In this document: positions 63,500 through 64,000 of the stretch, one piece after another
Numbering within the stretch: the stretch's first letter is position 1
Layout: each line of letters starts with the position of its first letter
Source of the DNA: Roseivirga sp. BDSF3-8
GTDB lineage: Bacteria; Bacteroidota; Bacteroidia; Cytophagales; Cyclobacteriaceae
DNA: 64,000 bases
Reading direction: 5' to 3'
Assembly (NCBI RefSeq): GCF_041449215.1
Contig: NZ_JBGNFV010000001.1
Coordinates: forward strand, 4,357,001-4,421,000
Notes under the pieces: model-generated
The model's input: only the letters and a program-made list of their open reading frames with translations
What the model was told of the DNA's origin: nothing
The model's database searches: none
Position numbers and translations under genes: made by a program

Positions 63500-64000
63500 A
63501 TACATCTAGCTTTTCCTGAAAGAGATCCACCAACTGCCCAAGGTGTATGCCGTCTACTAATGCATGATGCACATGTACGGAGAAGGGTATGGTTTTTTTG
63601 TTTCCAGTTTCCGTCAACTTCCCTACAGAAATTTTAGGGATGGAATCGCTGGATCCAAATTTTCGGGCATGAGATAAACTGGTGAAATCCAGCCAGGGCA
63701 ATGCCGAGAAGTGAATTACTCCTTCAGAGGATTTATCCGGAAATAAAGATGACGATTCACGTACCTTTTTTATCTCCTCTTTTGCCAAGTGGCTAAATCT
63801 TTCAAGATCAGCATCATAAGTTATATAGCTATACCCAAAGGTGCCATTTGGTCTGTCTACTGTGGCTGATACATCGATGCGGTCAAATAGATAGGGATCC
63901 CCATCAATGATGCGTACTTTAAGTGCTTCAATTTCATTGATGGAGCTTAATAAGGCATGTAGGTAGTATAAGTAAAATGACAGGTGCCTGGTTTTAGCTT
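63498..64000 (-). CDS. CatA-like acetyltransferase (5' end outside window)
   Basis: The frame is open from the window edge (64000) to TAA at 63498-63500, giving 167 residues. Text fits chloramphenicol acetyltransferase type A: SFYLYYLHALLSS, FDRIDVSATV, PWLDFTSLSHA and the active motif HVHHALVDGIH, which keeps HHxxxDG. Enzyme of the family transfer acetyl from acetyl-CoA to chloramphenicol or other hydroxyls. Whether this one confers resistance cannot be told. The N terminus lies outside the window. Confidence 0.82.
   Translation of the reverse strand, partial: AKTRHLSFYLYYLHALLSSINEIEALKVRIIDGDPYLFDRIDVSATVDRPNGTFGYSYITYDADLERFSHLAKEEIKKVRESSSLFPDKSSEGVIHFSALPWLDFTSLSHARKFGSSDSIPKISVGKLTETGNKKTIPFSVHVHHALVDGIHLGQLVDLFQEKLDV

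Overview
The window comes from a chromosome of the phylum Bacteroidota, most likely an aerobic gliding-type Cytophagales relative; the genus is inference. Signs seen in the sequence are a SusC/SusD pair with a SusE/F-like lipoprotein, a type IX secretion C-terminal sorting domain on an amylase, promoters of the TTTG-N19-TAnnTTTG type, weak Shine-Dalgarno sites, and a small lanthipeptide-like precursor with a Bacteroidota leader. About 50 genes are supported, with two insertion sequences and one decayed gene. I see no tRNA, rRNA or CRISPR.

Layout. 1-6.3 kb is housekeeping: TPR tail, BaiN-like flavoprotein, 3-hydroxyacyl-CoA dehydrogenase, CvfB-like S1 protein, an ArsC-fold protein without its cysteine, and a cNMP/CBS/DUF294 signalling protein. 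6.3-8.1 kb is an IS1182-family element inserted right at the stop codon of the DUF294 gene. 8.1-23.2 kb is a maltodextrin/starch utilisation locus. On the minus strand it carries a SusE/F-like binding lipoprotein, SusC, SusD, a T9SS-exported GH13 enzyme, a GH13 lipoprotein and a sodium/sugar symporter, with hairpin terminators between the segments. On the plus strand it carries a divergent LacI regulator and a ROK sugar kinase. A perfect 24-bp palindrome in the divergent gap is the likely LacI operator.

23.2-33.9 kb holds assorted genes: membrane protein, secreted phosphoesterase, RDD protein, pirin, TPR protein, an SRAP-like protein that has lost its catalytic residues, a YheT-type hydrolase and an FAD-linked sugar/alditol-type oxidase. 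33.9-35.2 kb is a gene-free stretch with two nearly identical 181-bp direct repeats. 35.2-39.8 kb is a compact four-gene operon of exported proteins ending in a leucine-rich-repeat protein. It is followed by a large metallopeptidase/beta-propeller/barrel protein.

42.8-50.1 kb carries pyruvate dehydrogenase E2 behind a near-consensus promoter, HslV, and two exported amidohydrolase-family proteins with one intact and two degenerate active sites. 50.1-54 kb is an accessory patch: class III aminotransferase, a tiny membrane protein, an orphan RiPP precursor, an IS200-type element and an esterase pseudogene with several single-base indels. 54-60.1 kb is a tightly packed six-gene minus-strand operon: FAH, M23 peptidase, Bcp, transketolase N half, vWA protein, transketolase C half. 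The end holds an M48 lipoprotein, an NlpE/META lipoprotein, a TVP38-type membrane protein and a CatA-like acetyltransferase running off the edge.

The sugar locus reads as one system: binding and uptake of alpha-glucans at the outer membrane, cleavage outside and at the envelope, sodium-driven import, and phosphorylation by the ROK kinase under LacI control. A degenerate copy of the LacI palindrome upstream of the pyruvate dehydrogenase E2 promoter hints at a link to central carbon metabolism. The most unusual items are the orphan RiPP precursor, the catalytically stripped SRAP protein, the vWA gene between the transketolase halves, the secreted LRR operon and the 181-bp repeats.
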